Assembly: GCA_003539375.1 (NCBI GenBank)
Contig: DPPH01000240.1
Span: 1 to 8,162 of the forward strand
Direction: 5' to 3'
Length of the DNA: 8,162 nt
Source of the DNA: Clostridiales bacterium
GTDB lineage: Bacteria > Bacillota > Clostridia > Tissierellales > Dethiosulfatibacteraceae
A program made the position numbers and the translations under genes. Position 1 is the stretch's first letter, and each line of letters starts with the position of its first letter. Shown here one piece after another: positions 1-6,857 of this stretch. Under the pieces are notes generated by a model. It searched no databases, was not told the origin of the DNA, and saw only the letters and a program-made list of their open reading frames with translations.

Positions 1-1
1 A

Positions 2-2464
2 ATGTTTTCTACTCAGGTTCTCTACAGTGGAGGATATGATAGGGATTGGAAATCTGGAACGTATCCAGCCGAAAAACCTGTAGCTTTTGAGATAGATGAA
101 AATGATAATAAATATAAATTCTTGCAAAACAGAAGTTATAGTCACGATATGTATGTAAATCATGATAGAGAAATAAAAATTGTTGGAAATAATTCACAGA
201 CGTTAGATTCAATTAGTACAAATACAAACAAATATGACATATATGATTTAAAATTCAAAAATAGTAAAATATATGCCTTGTATAGGAGTGGAGTAGATAT
301 AGTAGTTTCAGAAATGACTACTGATTTAGTAGGTAATTTGGGATCACCTGTTACTAGATTCACATATAATGGAGGCTCAGCTTCTTCATTAGAAATCAAT
401 AACGAAAATATAGTTGTATCTAGAATAGATTCTAGTGAACTAAAGGTACATTTTAATGAAGTTTTACTTAACATGGGTACGATATCTGTTGATGGAGATT
501 ATGTACCATTGACTTTATTAAACAATAAATTTTATGTTATGTATACAGACTCAACTGATGGGAAAATCAGATTAATTGAAGTTGAACCTCCCTTACAAAC
601 TTCAACACCAACTATAACAACACTATCACAAACTGTTAATGTGACTAGCATAAACATTGAAGGAACTGCTGAACCTGATTCAAATATTACAATAACCGGA
701 GGTTCAGGAACAGCTAATGGGGTAGCTGATTCTAGCGGTAATTACAATATATCAGTATCTCTTACAGCTGATTCAACAAATAGTCTTAGCGTAACTGCAC
801 AAGCACCAGGAAAAAAAGTAAGCAATATAGCAAGTGTTGATATAACACATGTGACACCTGAACCAGCACCAGCTGCATCCACCCTTACTCCAGCTGATGG
901 AGGCATGGAGGTACCTACAGATGTTACAGTAAGTATTGAATTTGACATAAGCGTAACCTTATTAAATGGTCTTAGTGGCATAGAGATATACAATAATACA
1001 GAAGCTTCATCTGTACCAGAAGTTAATGCCAGTTTTGATGGAGATAATAATAAAATAACAATTACCCATGGAGAATTTTTAGAAAATAATAATTTTACAG
1101 TGACTATACCCGCAAATACAGTTCAAAATTCTGAAGGAACTGGAAATGAAGAAATTACATGGAGTTTTACAACAGTAACACCAGGAGCTGAAATAACAAT
1201 TAACGATGTATTACAAATGGACGTAAATGAAACAGCAACAGCATCTACAACAGAATCAGGAGCAGGAGGGTGGACCTCTGATATGGAAAGTGTTGCTACT
1301 ATTGATCCAACTACAAGAGTAATAACAGCTAAAAGTATGGGAACAGCTATTATTAGTTATACAACATCAGATAGTGGAAAAACCAATAGTGTTGAAGTAG
1401 ATGTATATCAACAGCCTAATGATGTAAGCAATAGTTTAATATTTGAAGATGGAACAACTTTAATATCTAGTGGAACAAAACAGCTTACTGGATTTCCAGA
1501 TACAGAAAATCCAGATGAAACTAGAACTTTTGAAATTGTTGACGGAACGAGTGATGTGATTACTGTAGACAATAAGGGATTAGTAACATATGTTTCAGAT
1601 GGAACAAAGACAGTAAGGTATGAACTAAAAGAAACAGCAACAGGAATGATCTTTGAATTAGGAGAAGCATCTATTACGGCTGGATTAGCTCCCGCACCTA
1701 CTATTTTATCAACATATCCACAAGATCAGGCAAGTGATGTTACGATGACAGGTGATTTTAATGTTATCTTTAACGAGAATATAGAACAAGCTGGAGATAA
1801 TTTAAATGGAGTAAGTATAACTTATGATTCTGGAGCTGGGATAGTAGGAAATATCTTAACAACTATTGATACCTTAGATCCTCGTGTTTTAAATATAGCA
1901 CACGATGAACTTAAGCCAGGAACCTTATATACAGTAACAATACCTAATGGTCTTGTAAAAAGAGCCTCACAAGAAAGTCATACAAATGAATTGATTTCAT
2001 TTAGTTTTACGACAAGGTATTTAGAGATTCAATACTATAATTCTTTAGCACCAATATCTTTAGATATAGATGAACATATTACAGGTTTACAAGCATTAAA
2101 AGATAGTGGGAAACTACCTACAGAAGTAGTGGTTGTAGCATCTGAAAATGAAGGAGATATTCCTATAGCTGCTACTATTACAGATTGGATAGGAGTATTT
2201 GATGGAACAAACCCAGGACCATATACTTTAACAGCACTTTGGACTATGCCTGAAGGCTACGAAGATGAAACTGATCCAATTGTAGTAACATTAAATATTT
2301 TCGTAAATACAGCACAAACTGAACTAACTTATACACTAGACTTACTTGATGGATCAAGTACTAGTATAGTTGGTAATACAGTAGAATTATATTATGGATA
2401 TGGATATGCATCAAACTATACATTGGAAGATACTAGAAGACCTATAAAAATTAAAAAAAGTTGA
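2..2464 (+). CDS. Multidomain surface protein with Ig-like domains (5' end outside window)
   Basis: Probably a secreted or wall-associated protein. The ATG at position 2 has no visible ribosome binding site and no signal peptide follows, so it is most likely an internal Met of a longer protein; at least 820 residues are present. Residues 1-196 are beta-rich with repeated short strands, possibly beta-propeller-like. Residues 200-284 resemble a bacterial Ig domain (GTAEPDSNITI, then GNYNISV). Residues 286-392 and 565-672 are two SbsA-type (Big_5) Ig domains: each opens with a Pro-rich segment (TPADGGMEVPTDVTV; YPQDQASDVTM) and closes with SFTT. Residues 393-470 look Big_2-like (WTSDMESVATID, then GTAIISY). 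Residues 680-770 look Big_4-like (LPTEVVV, then PGPYTLTA). The end (YYGYGY, basic KIKKS tail) carries no SLH, LPXTG or choline-binding motif, so any anchor must lie upstream. The domain names are recalled from family patterns; no adhesive or enzymatic target can be assigned. Confidence 0.85.
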   Translation: MFSTQVLYSGGYDRDWKSGTYPAEKPVAFEIDENDNKYKFLQNRSYSHDMYVNHDREIKIVGNNSQTLDSISTNTNKYDIYDLKFKNSKIYALYRSGVDIVVSEMTTDLVGNLGSPVTRFTYNGGSASSLEINNENIVVSRIDSSELKVHFNEVLLNMGTISVDGDYVPLTLLNNKFYVMYTDSTDGKIRLIEVEPPLQTSTPTITTLSQTVNVTSINIEGTAEPDSNITITGGSGTANGVADSSGNYNISVSLTADSTNSLSVTAQAPGKKVSNIASVDITHVTPEPAPAASTLTPADGGMEVPTDVTVSIEFDISVTLLNGLSGIEIYNNTEASSVPEVNASFDGDNNKITITHGEFLENNNFTVTIPANTVQNSEGTGNEEITWSFTTVTPGAEITINDVLQMDVNETATASTTESGAGGWTSDMESVATIDPTTRVITAKSMGTAIISYTTSDSGKTNSVEVDVYQQPNDVSNSLIFEDGTTLISSGTKQLTGFPDTENPDETRTFEIVDGTSDVITVDNKGLVTYVSDGTKTVRYELKETATGMIFELGEASITAGLAPAPTILSTYPQDQASDVTMTGDFNVIFNENIEQAGDNLNGVSITYDSGAGIVGNILTTIDTLDPRVLNIAHDELKPGTLYTVTIPNGLVKRASQESHTNELISFSFTTRYLEIQYYNSLAPISLDIDEHITGLQALKDSGKLPTEVVVVASENEGDIPIAATITDWIGVFDGTNPGPYTLTALWTMPEGYEDETDPIVVTLNIFVNTAQTELTYTLDLLDGSSTSIVGNTVELYYGYGYASNYTLEDTRRPIKIKKS

Positions 2465-2503
2465 ATTAATAGTAAGCTAAATAAGATTGATTAATTAATT
2501 GTG

Positions 2504-2546
2504 GGAGATCGAGGGGTTTTATTCTTCCCCTTGTTTTGCTCCTTTT
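2504..2546 (+). terminator. Possible weak intrinsic terminator after the Ig-domain protein gene
   Basis: Forty bases past the stop codon an interrupted hairpin can form. GGAG (2504-2507) pairs with CTCC (2539-2542) at the base, and AGGGG (2512-2516) pairs with CCCCT (2527-2531) around a 10-base loop. TTTT follows at 2543-2546. The stem is interrupted and the U-run is short, so termination may be partial. The rest of the 160-base gap to the next gene is AT-rich; only very weak promoter matches are seen there (for example TTGTTT at 2531-2536 with TAAATT at 2553-2558, 16-base spacing). Confidence 0.35.
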
Positions 2547-2624
2547 CTACAGTAAATTATATGAGTGTTTTTAAATTTTAAAAAGGGAAATGGTGTAAAA
2601 TATAATTTTTAAGGAGGATTAGGA

Positions 2625-5102
2625 ATGTATAGGAAAATATTAAGCTGGTTAATAACACTAGCAATCATTTTTACGATGATTGGGGGAGCAAATATTTCTG
2701 CATCTGGTTTGGATTTTGTAGATGTAGAAGAACATTGGGCAAAGGCAGAGATAGAAAACTGGACAGAGAAGGGTATTATAAATGGATACAAGGATGGTAC
2801 CTTTAAACCAAATGACAATATTACAAGAGCTGAATTTATAACCCTAATCAATAAGGTTATAAATATGCAAGGAGAAGAAGAGATATCTTTTGAAGATATA
2901 AACGGTGGTGAGTGGTACTATAGTGAACTTAAAAAAGCTATATATGGAGAGTATATAGGAGGATATGAAGACAATACCTTCAGGGCAAATGATAATATCA
3001 CAAGACAGGAAGTAGCTGTAATTTTACAAAATTTAGTACAGTTACAAGGAAATGAAGAAAGTGGACTGGAAAAGTTTATTGATACCAAAGACACACTTGA
3101 GTGGAGTAGAGCTGCCCTAAATCTTGCTGTGCAAAAAGGGTATCTTACAGGATATACAGACAAGAGCCTAAAAGCATCAAACTACATTACAAGAGCAGAA
3201 TCAGTTATGGTATTAAGTAATGTGTTTGGTACTATATACAATGAACCAGGAGTATACGGACCAGGACTAGACGAAGAAGTGCTTGAAGTAAAAGGTAATG
3301 TAACTGTTTCGGTAGAAGATGTAACCCTTCAAAACATGACAATAGACGGAGACCTATATTTAGCAGAAGGAATAGGAGAAGGAGATGTTACCTTAGATAA
3401 CATTACTGTGAAAGGAGACACCATAGTAAAAGGTGGAGGAGAAAATTCTATAGTAATTAAGAACTCTTCTCTTGAAAATCTTCTGGTTATTAAAAAAGAT
3501 GGAAAAATAAGGATAGTAGCCCAGGGGAGTACTAGTATAGGTAAAACATATTTATATTCTTCTGTAAAACTCCAGGGAGAAAGATTAAATAAAGAAAGCT
3601 TTGGTGATTTGGAAATAATAAGAGTGACCCCTGGAGAAAAGATAGAACTTGAAGGAAGTTTTACCAAAATTGATGTGAAAGTACCTTCTGAAATACAAGT
3701 AAATGGAAAGAGTAAAGTAGAAGAAATAAATGTTCATGAAAATACTGAAGAGGTTAGTATTTTTGTATCTGCATACTCTATCATAGACAAAATTTATGTC
3801 TATACAGAAATTAAAGTTGATAATAGGGGAATAATAACAGAAGCTTTAGGTGATTTTGCAAAAACATCAATCTATGAAAATAGACTTCCTTTAAACTTGC
3901 AGCCTAAAACAAGTTCTTCTTCAAGACCTTCAGTTGACAAGTATACTTTGACTTTAAATTCAAATATAGATAATGGCGGAAGCTTGAGTGGAAGTGGAAG
4001 TTATGAAGCAGATACAAATATAACCATTTATGCAATTGCTTATGAAGGTTATGAATTTATAGAATGGAAAGAGGGTGAAGATCAGATTACTACTGCTGCC
4101 TCTTTTGGATATACAACTACTGATGAAGATAAAACCTTCACAGCATACTTTGAATCAACGAGTGAATTTGAAGGGGGAAGTGGTACAGAATCAGATCCTT
4201 ATTTAGTAGCAAATGCAGACCAACTAGACAAGGTTAGAGACTATCTGGATGCTCACTTTAAACAAATTTCTGATATAGATTTAGGAGTTTCGCCATGGAA
4301 TGATGGTGAAGGTTGGGAGCCTATAGGTGGATGGTTAGATGGACTTTCTGGATCTTACGATGGTAATGGATATATGATTGAAAATTTGACGATTGATTAT
4401 GAAGGGTATAGTATGTATCAAAGTTTGTTCCAAGAACTTGAATCGGGAGGATTAATAGAAAATGTAATATTAAAGAATGTTGATATTACAGGCAATAGTA
4501 TGGTAGGAGCTCTTGTTGCTTACCAAAGAAGTGGAGAAATTCGAAATTGCTCTGTAGAGGGCACTGTACGTGCTAAGAATAATGTAGGAGGTCTAGTAGC
4601 TCAGAGTGAAGGATTGATTTTTGGAAGTTTTTCAGAAGGATTGTTACAGGCTATAGAAATTAATGGAAACAACTATTATTTTGGTGGATTAGTTGGAAGG
4701 ACAGCAGGATCGTCTGAAATTTATAATTCATATTCTACATCAGAAGTATCAGGAGACAATACAGTTGGTGGATTAGTTGGTAATGCTTGGGGCAATTCTA
4801 TCAACAACTGTTATTCTACTGGTAAAGTTTCAGGAACAGATAATCTTGGTGGATTGATTGGAAAGAAAAGTGACACAATGGATGTTAATTACAGTTACTG
4901 GGACACTGAAACCTCAGGAATTGGTATATCAGCAGGGGGTACTGGGTATCCTACTTCAGCTATGATTAAATCTACTAATAGTGTACTTATATATGTAGAT
5001 TGGGATTTTAGTACAATATGGAAAATAGAAACAGGAGTTTCCTATCCGTATTTAAGAAACAACGAACAGATACCTCATCCAGTTCCTATTCCTATAGGTT
5101 AA
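2625..5102 (+). CDS. SLH-anchored exoprotein with InlB B-repeat and GLUG repeats
   Basis: Complete 825-residue surface protein. AAGGAGG (2611-2617) lies seven bases before the ATG. Residues 1-27 form a signal peptide (YRK, hydrophobic core, cleavage near ISA-S). Three SLH domains follow at about 30-80, 89-140 and 151-201, with cores TRAE (67-70), TRQE (126-129) and TRAE (189-192); the arginine is kept in all three. SLH domains bind pyruvylated secondary cell-wall polymer, so the protein should sit on the outer wall. Residues 219-410 are short repeated beta-strands (DVTLQNMTIDGDLYL, DVTLDNITVKGDTIV), suggesting a parallel beta-helix or stacked sheet. A Ser-rich linker (430-433) leads to an InlB-type B-repeat (438-510; GYEFIEWKEG, then FTAYFE). 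Residues 515-810 start with GSGTESDPYLV and contain five GLUG cores: VGALV 627, VGGLV 654, FGGLV 686, VGGLV 714 and LGGLI 741. They end in a YWDTETSG/YPYL cap typical of such arrays. No catalytic motif is seen. An adhesive or structural role is inferred. Confidence 0.93.
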   Translation: MYRKILSWLITLAIIFTMIGGANISASGLDFVDVEEHWAKAEIENWTEKGIINGYKDGTFKPNDNITRAEFITLINKVINMQGEEEISFEDINGGEWYYSELKKAIYGEYIGGYEDNTFRANDNITRQEVAVILQNLVQLQGNEESGLEKFIDTKDTLEWSRAALNLAVQKGYLTGYTDKSLKASNYITRAESVMVLSNVFGTIYNEPGVYGPGLDEEVLEVKGNVTVSVEDVTLQNMTIDGDLYLAEGIGEGDVTLDNITVKGDTIVKGGGENSIVIKNSSLENLLVIKKDGKIRIVAQGSTSIGKTYLYSSVKLQGERLNKESFGDLEIIRVTPGEKIELEGSFTKIDVKVPSEIQVNGKSKVEEINVHENTEEVSIFVSAYSIIDKIYVYTEIKVDNRGIITEALGDFAKTSIYENRLPLNLQPKTSSSSRPSVDKYTLTLNSNIDNGGSLSGSGSYEADTNITIYAIAYEGYEFIEWKEGEDQITTAASFGYTTTDEDKTFTAYFESTSEFEGGSGTESDPYLVANADQLDKVRDYLDAHFKQISDIDLGVSPWNDGEGWEPIGGWLDGLSGSYDGNGYMIENLTIDYEGYSMYQSLFQELESGGLIENVILKNVDITGNSMVGALVAYQRSGEIRNCSVEGTVRAKNNVGGLVAQSEGLIFGSFSEGLLQAIEINGNNYYFGGLVGRTAGSSEIYNSYSTSEVSGDNTVGGLVGNAWGNSINNCYSTGKVSGTDNLGGLIGKKSDTMDVNYSYWDTETSGIGISAGGTGYPTSAMIKSTNSVLIYVDWDFSTIWKIETGVSYPYLRNNEQIPHPVPIPIG

Positions 5103-5127
5103 TAGAAAGAATAAAAAGAACACCATC

Positions 5128-5154
5128 TAACACGAGGGGGCAGCCCTCGTGTTA
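5128..5154. terminator. Perfect 11-bp stem-loop just after the SLH gene
   Basis: TAACACGAGGG (5128-5138) pairs perfectly with CCCTCGTGTTA (5144-5154) around the 5-base loop GGCAG, starting 26 bases after the stop codon of the SLH gene. On the + strand only ATTCG follows, so the U-tract needed for efficient intrinsic termination is poor. Read on the - strand, the stem is followed by a T-rich run (complement of 5107-5120). It may act as a 3'-end stabiliser or a weak terminator; the stronger terminator lies at 5218-5259. Confidence 0.6.
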
Positions 5155-5217
5155 TTCGAACCTTCGATAAATTCAGGATGGAAGGAAATAGTCATTTCGA
5201 GATTACGAGAAATCTTA
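5155..5217. repeat. Imperfect inverted pair resembling a widespread intergenic palindromic repeat
   Basis: Two related units face each other: CCTTCGATAAATTCAGGATG (5161-5180) and a unit at 5191-5216 that starts GTCATTTCGAG and ends GAGAAATCTT. The reverse complement of the first aligns with the second (CATCCTGAATTTATCGA against CATTTCGAGATTACGA), so 5163-5209 can fold into a hairpin with a few mismatches and a 12-base loop. From memory, both halves closely match short intergenic repeats common in many bacterial genomes, of the forms CCTTCGACAAGCTCAGGATG and GTCATTTCGAGCGAAGCGAG. This copy looks degenerate. A translated reading of the stretch (61 codons from a GTG at 5149) gives a peptide of the type often mis-annotated from such repeats, so no gene is called. 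Confidence 0.6.
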
Positions 5218-5260
5218 ATAAGAAAAATCAAGGAATTATATTTCCTTGATTTTTCTTATA
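5218..5260. terminator. Strong, probably bidirectional intrinsic terminator
   Basis: An 18-bp perfect inverted repeat: the left arm 5218-5235 (ATAAGAAAAATCAAGGAA) pairs with the right arm 5242-5259 (TTCCTTGATTTTTCTTAT), with loop TTATAT at 5236-5241. The core ATCAAGGAA/TTCCTTGAT is flanked by an A-tract on the left and a T-tract on the right, the layout of a terminator that works on both strands. It closes the SLH transcription unit and isolates it from the membrane protein gene downstream. Confidence 0.85.
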
Positions 5261-5330
5261 TATTCACTAAGTTTTTCTATGCTATCGTTTTTGTAGTATT
5301 TTTTATTTTCACGGTTTCTATCTATTTAAA

Positions 5331-5364
5331 TTGATACTAGCAAAATATTCTGATACTATATAAT
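5331..5364 (+). promoter_or_regulatory. Predicted promoter of the small membrane protein gene
   Basis: TTGATA (5331-5336, one mismatch to the -35 consensus) is followed after 17 bases by TACTAT (5354-5359), preceded by TG at 5351-5352 as in an extended -10. A perfect TATAAT also lies at 5359-5364 but at 22-base spacing from TTGATA, so the exact -10 is uncertain. The octamer TGATACTA occurs twice (5332-5339 and 5351-5358), one copy overlapping each box. The start point would be near 5366, giving a leader of about 26 bases. Confidence 0.6.
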
Positions 5365-5391
5365 AAAGACAGATATAGATAGGAGATAACT

Positions 5392-5955
5392 ATGAATAAT
5401 GATTTTTTAAGAAAGATTCCAGGATTTAGATCAAACACGTGGTGGAAGAAGATAGTAGCTGTGGCAGGGTACCTATACTTTTTCTTTCTTGTTTTTAACC
5501 AGACAGGTGTTACTTTTTTTGATAGAATTATAAATAGTTTGCTGGTAATAGTAACTTACGGGACTATTTTTGTTTTAGCTTTTAATGTTGGAAATATTAG
5601 AGATAAAATATATTTTTTCAACAGACCTAAAGGTAAAGCAAGGATAGTTTTTATTTTTTTGGGAATCCTTATTACGGTAGTTGCATTGAATCTAGTTCTT
5701 TCTGGTTTGAATAGTTTGAAATCGGAAGAACAGCTCCAGTACGAAGAAGACCAGAACAACGTAAGGATAGCTTCCTACATGGATACTAGAATTAATGGTC
5801 TGGGAGCGCTTGAGGATTTGACTGAAGATGATGCTGATGCCCTAGAAGAAATAATAAATGACTATGAAAAACTGACTACTGAGCAGAAAAATTTAATGAC
5901 TGTGAACTTTAACCTTCAAAGAGCTAAAGAAGTATTGGAGGAATTGAAGGAGTAA
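5392..5955 (+). CDS. Small three-helix membrane protein with acidic helical C-terminal module
   Basis: Protein of unknown function, 187 residues. Its ribosome site TAGGAGA (5380-5386) sits five bases before the ATG. Three hydrophobic segments lie at about 21-38, 47-67 and 84-106. The positively charged N-terminus (RKIPGFRSNTWWKK) and the loop RPKGKAR (78-84) favour a cytoplasmic N-terminus, which puts the C-terminal 80 residues outside. That tail is acidic and helical. Residues 125-186 (INGLGALEDLTEDDADALEE, then YEKLTTEQKNLM and AKEVLEEL) follow a pattern I recognise from helical repeats of clostridial surface and S-layer-associated proteins: LT..DA..I, then YE.LT.EQK..V, then L..A...L. There is only one such unit and no catalytic motif. 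It lies alone between a strong terminator and the promoter of the transport operon, so it looks monocistronic. No clear terminator follows it; T6 and A7 runs at 5964-5977 do not make a convincing hairpin. Confidence 0.85.
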   Translation: MNNDFLRKIPGFRSNTWWKKIVAVAGYLYFFFLVFNQTGVTFFDRIINSLLVIVTYGTIFVLAFNVGNIRDKIYFFNRPKGKARIVFIFLGILITVVALNLVLSGLNSLKSEEQLQYEEDQNNVRIASYMDTRINGLGALEDLTEDDADALEEIINDYEKLTTEQKNLMTVNFNLQRAKEVLEELKE

Positions 5956-5980
5956 GAAAGCTATTTTTTCAAAAAAACTA

Positions 5981-5995
5981 TTGTCAACGTTTTCA
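5981..5995 (+). promoter_or_regulatory. Candidate catabolite-responsive element (cre) overlapping the -35 box
   Basis: TTGTCAACGTTTTCA matches the Gram-positive CcpA operator consensus WTGNAANCGNWNNCA at every defined position except one (C at 5985 where A is expected). Its halves TGTCAACG and CGTTTTCA are complementary at 6 of 8 positions. Because it covers the -35 hexamer, CcpA binding would block RNA polymerase and repress the operon when a preferred carbon source is present. Chance matches are possible in AT-rich DNA, but the location is right. Confidence 0.5.
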
Positions 5996-6009
5996 TATCG
6001 TGGTATTAT
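5981..6009 (+). promoter_or_regulatory. Promoter of the GntR-ABC transporter operon
   Basis: TTGTCA (5981-5986, one mismatch to TTGACA) and TATTAT (6004-6009, one mismatch to TATAAT) are separated by exactly 17 bases, with TG at 6001-6002 forming an extended -10. The start point is expected near 6016, giving a leader of about 45 bases. This is the best-formed promoter in the window and probably drives the regulator and the transporter genes together. Confidence 0.8.
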
Positions 6010-6017
6010 TAATTAAG

Positions 6018-6037
6018 TGGTATATACAACTATACCA
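6018..6037 (+). promoter_or_regulatory. Putative operator for the HutC-type regulator
   Basis: TGGTATA (6018-6024) and TATACCA (6031-6037) form a perfect 7-bp inverted repeat with a 6-base spacer. It begins about two bases after the predicted transcription start and ends 10 bases before the ribosome binding site of the regulator gene. The half-site resembles the TGGT/ACCA arms of HutC-subfamily GntR operators, although those often have a shorter spacer. The placement fits roadblock or promoter-occlusion repression and negative autoregulation. No second copy is visible before the ABC ATPase gene. Confidence 0.65.
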
Positions 6038-6060
6038 ATAAAATTGAAAGGAGGAAAAAT

Positions 6061-6792
6061 ATGGTGACAAATTCATATACTCCCCCATTATATATACAGA
6101 TCAAGGATACATTAATAGAAAAAATAAATTCAGGTGAATATAAAAGCGGCAGTCAGCTACCATCAGAAAGAGAGCTTAGTGAAACTTATGAAATAAGTAG
6201 AATGACAGCAAGAAATGCATTATCTCAACTTGTAGATTTGGGATACGCATATAGAGTAAAGGGTAAAGGGACTTTTGTTAGACTCCCAAATCTTGAAAGA
6301 GATTTCGTAAAGCTCAGTGGATTTTCACAAATGTTAAAGTCTAAAGGAATAGAACCAAGCAATAAGGTTGTGAAGTTCGAGATTATTGAAGCTGATAAAA
6401 AAATTGCTTCTCTTCTTGAAACTACAATAGGTACTAAGGTTTATGAGATAGTCCGTGTAAGATATGGAGATAACATACCACTTGCTCTGGAATATTCATA
6501 CTTACCTATGAATCTTTTTGAGAATCTAATGAAATACGATTTTGAGGATAATTCATTATATGAAGTAATTGAGGATATTTACGATTACAAATTAAAATTC
6601 TCAAAACAGTGGATTACAATAACAACTTTATATGAAAAGGAAGCTGAGATATTAGATGTAGAAGAAAATACACCTGCATTTTTATTAGAATCTATTTCAT
6701 ATGATATAAATGATAGGGTTGTAGAAGCTACAAAATCCATAAATATCGGAGATAGGACTACATTCTATACTGAATTATGGCCTAGCAGTTAA
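6061..6792 (+). CDS. GntR-family transcriptional regulator, HutC subfamily
   Basis: DNA-binding ligand-responsive regulator of 243 residues, a normal length for the subfamily. AAAGGAGG (6047-6054) lies six bases before the ATG. The N-terminal winged helix covers about residues 8-75: PLYIQIKDTL at the start, the recognition region LPSERELSETYEISRMTARN (33-52), and the wing motif GKGTFV (68-73). The C-terminal UTRA effector domain spans about 82-238, with the conserved ALEYSYLP (142-149), the LLE strand (208-210) and the closing DRTTFYTE (231-238). HutC proteins bind small metabolites in UTRA (amino acids, sugar phosphates, phosphonates and others) and usually release DNA on binding. The ligand here is not evident. 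The gene is first in an apparent operon with an ABC transporter and carries its own likely operator, so it probably controls that transporter and itself. The 65-base gap to the ATPase gene is AT-rich, with no hairpin terminator. Confidence 0.94.
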   Translation: MVTNSYTPPLYIQIKDTLIEKINSGEYKSGSQLPSERELSETYEISRMTARNALSQLVDLGYAYRVKGKGTFVRLPNLERDFVKLSGFSQMLKSKGIEPSNKVVKFEIIEADKKIASLLETTIGTKVYEIVRVRYGDNIPLALEYSYLPMNLFENLMKYDFEDNSLYEVIEDIYDYKLKFSKQWITITTLYEKEAEILDVEENTPAFLLESISYDINDRVVEATKSINIGDRTTFYTELWPSS

Positions 6793-6857
6793 AATTAATT
6801 AAATATTTAAGATAATGTATAAATTGAATTTAAATTAACTTTTTTAAGAGGTGAAAA

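Noticed and set aside
9..993. Several antisense reading frames over the Ig-domain gene, and similar ones over the other genes.
   Set aside because: They lie opposite well-supported coding sequence, lack ribosome binding sites and show no recognisable domains.
2601..2606. Perfect TATAAT ahead of the SLH protein gene.
   Set aside because: A start point about seven bases downstream would fall inside the ribosome binding site at 2611-2617, and no -35 box sits at the right distance.
5236..5332. A - strand stretch of about 30 sense codons (ends KLSEYIRKIKEI then stop in the terminator loop).
   Set aside because: It has no start codon context or ribosome site, is very short and A-rich, and there is no coding extension upstream on that strand. 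It could be a gene relic but cannot be supported.
5149..5334. A 61-codon + strand reading frame from a GTG, with a hydrophobic tail.
   Set aside because: It starts inside the right arm of a perfect stem-loop, runs through the repeat-like element and the whole 18-bp terminator hairpin, and its hydrophobicity comes from T-rich DNA. It looks like translated intergenic sequence.
6793..6857. A separate promoter or terminator between the regulator and the ATPase gene.
   Set aside because: The stretch is AT-rich with small TTAATTAA-like palindromes, but it has no paired -35/-10 boxes of quality, no GC-containing hairpin and no copy of the TGGTATA operator.
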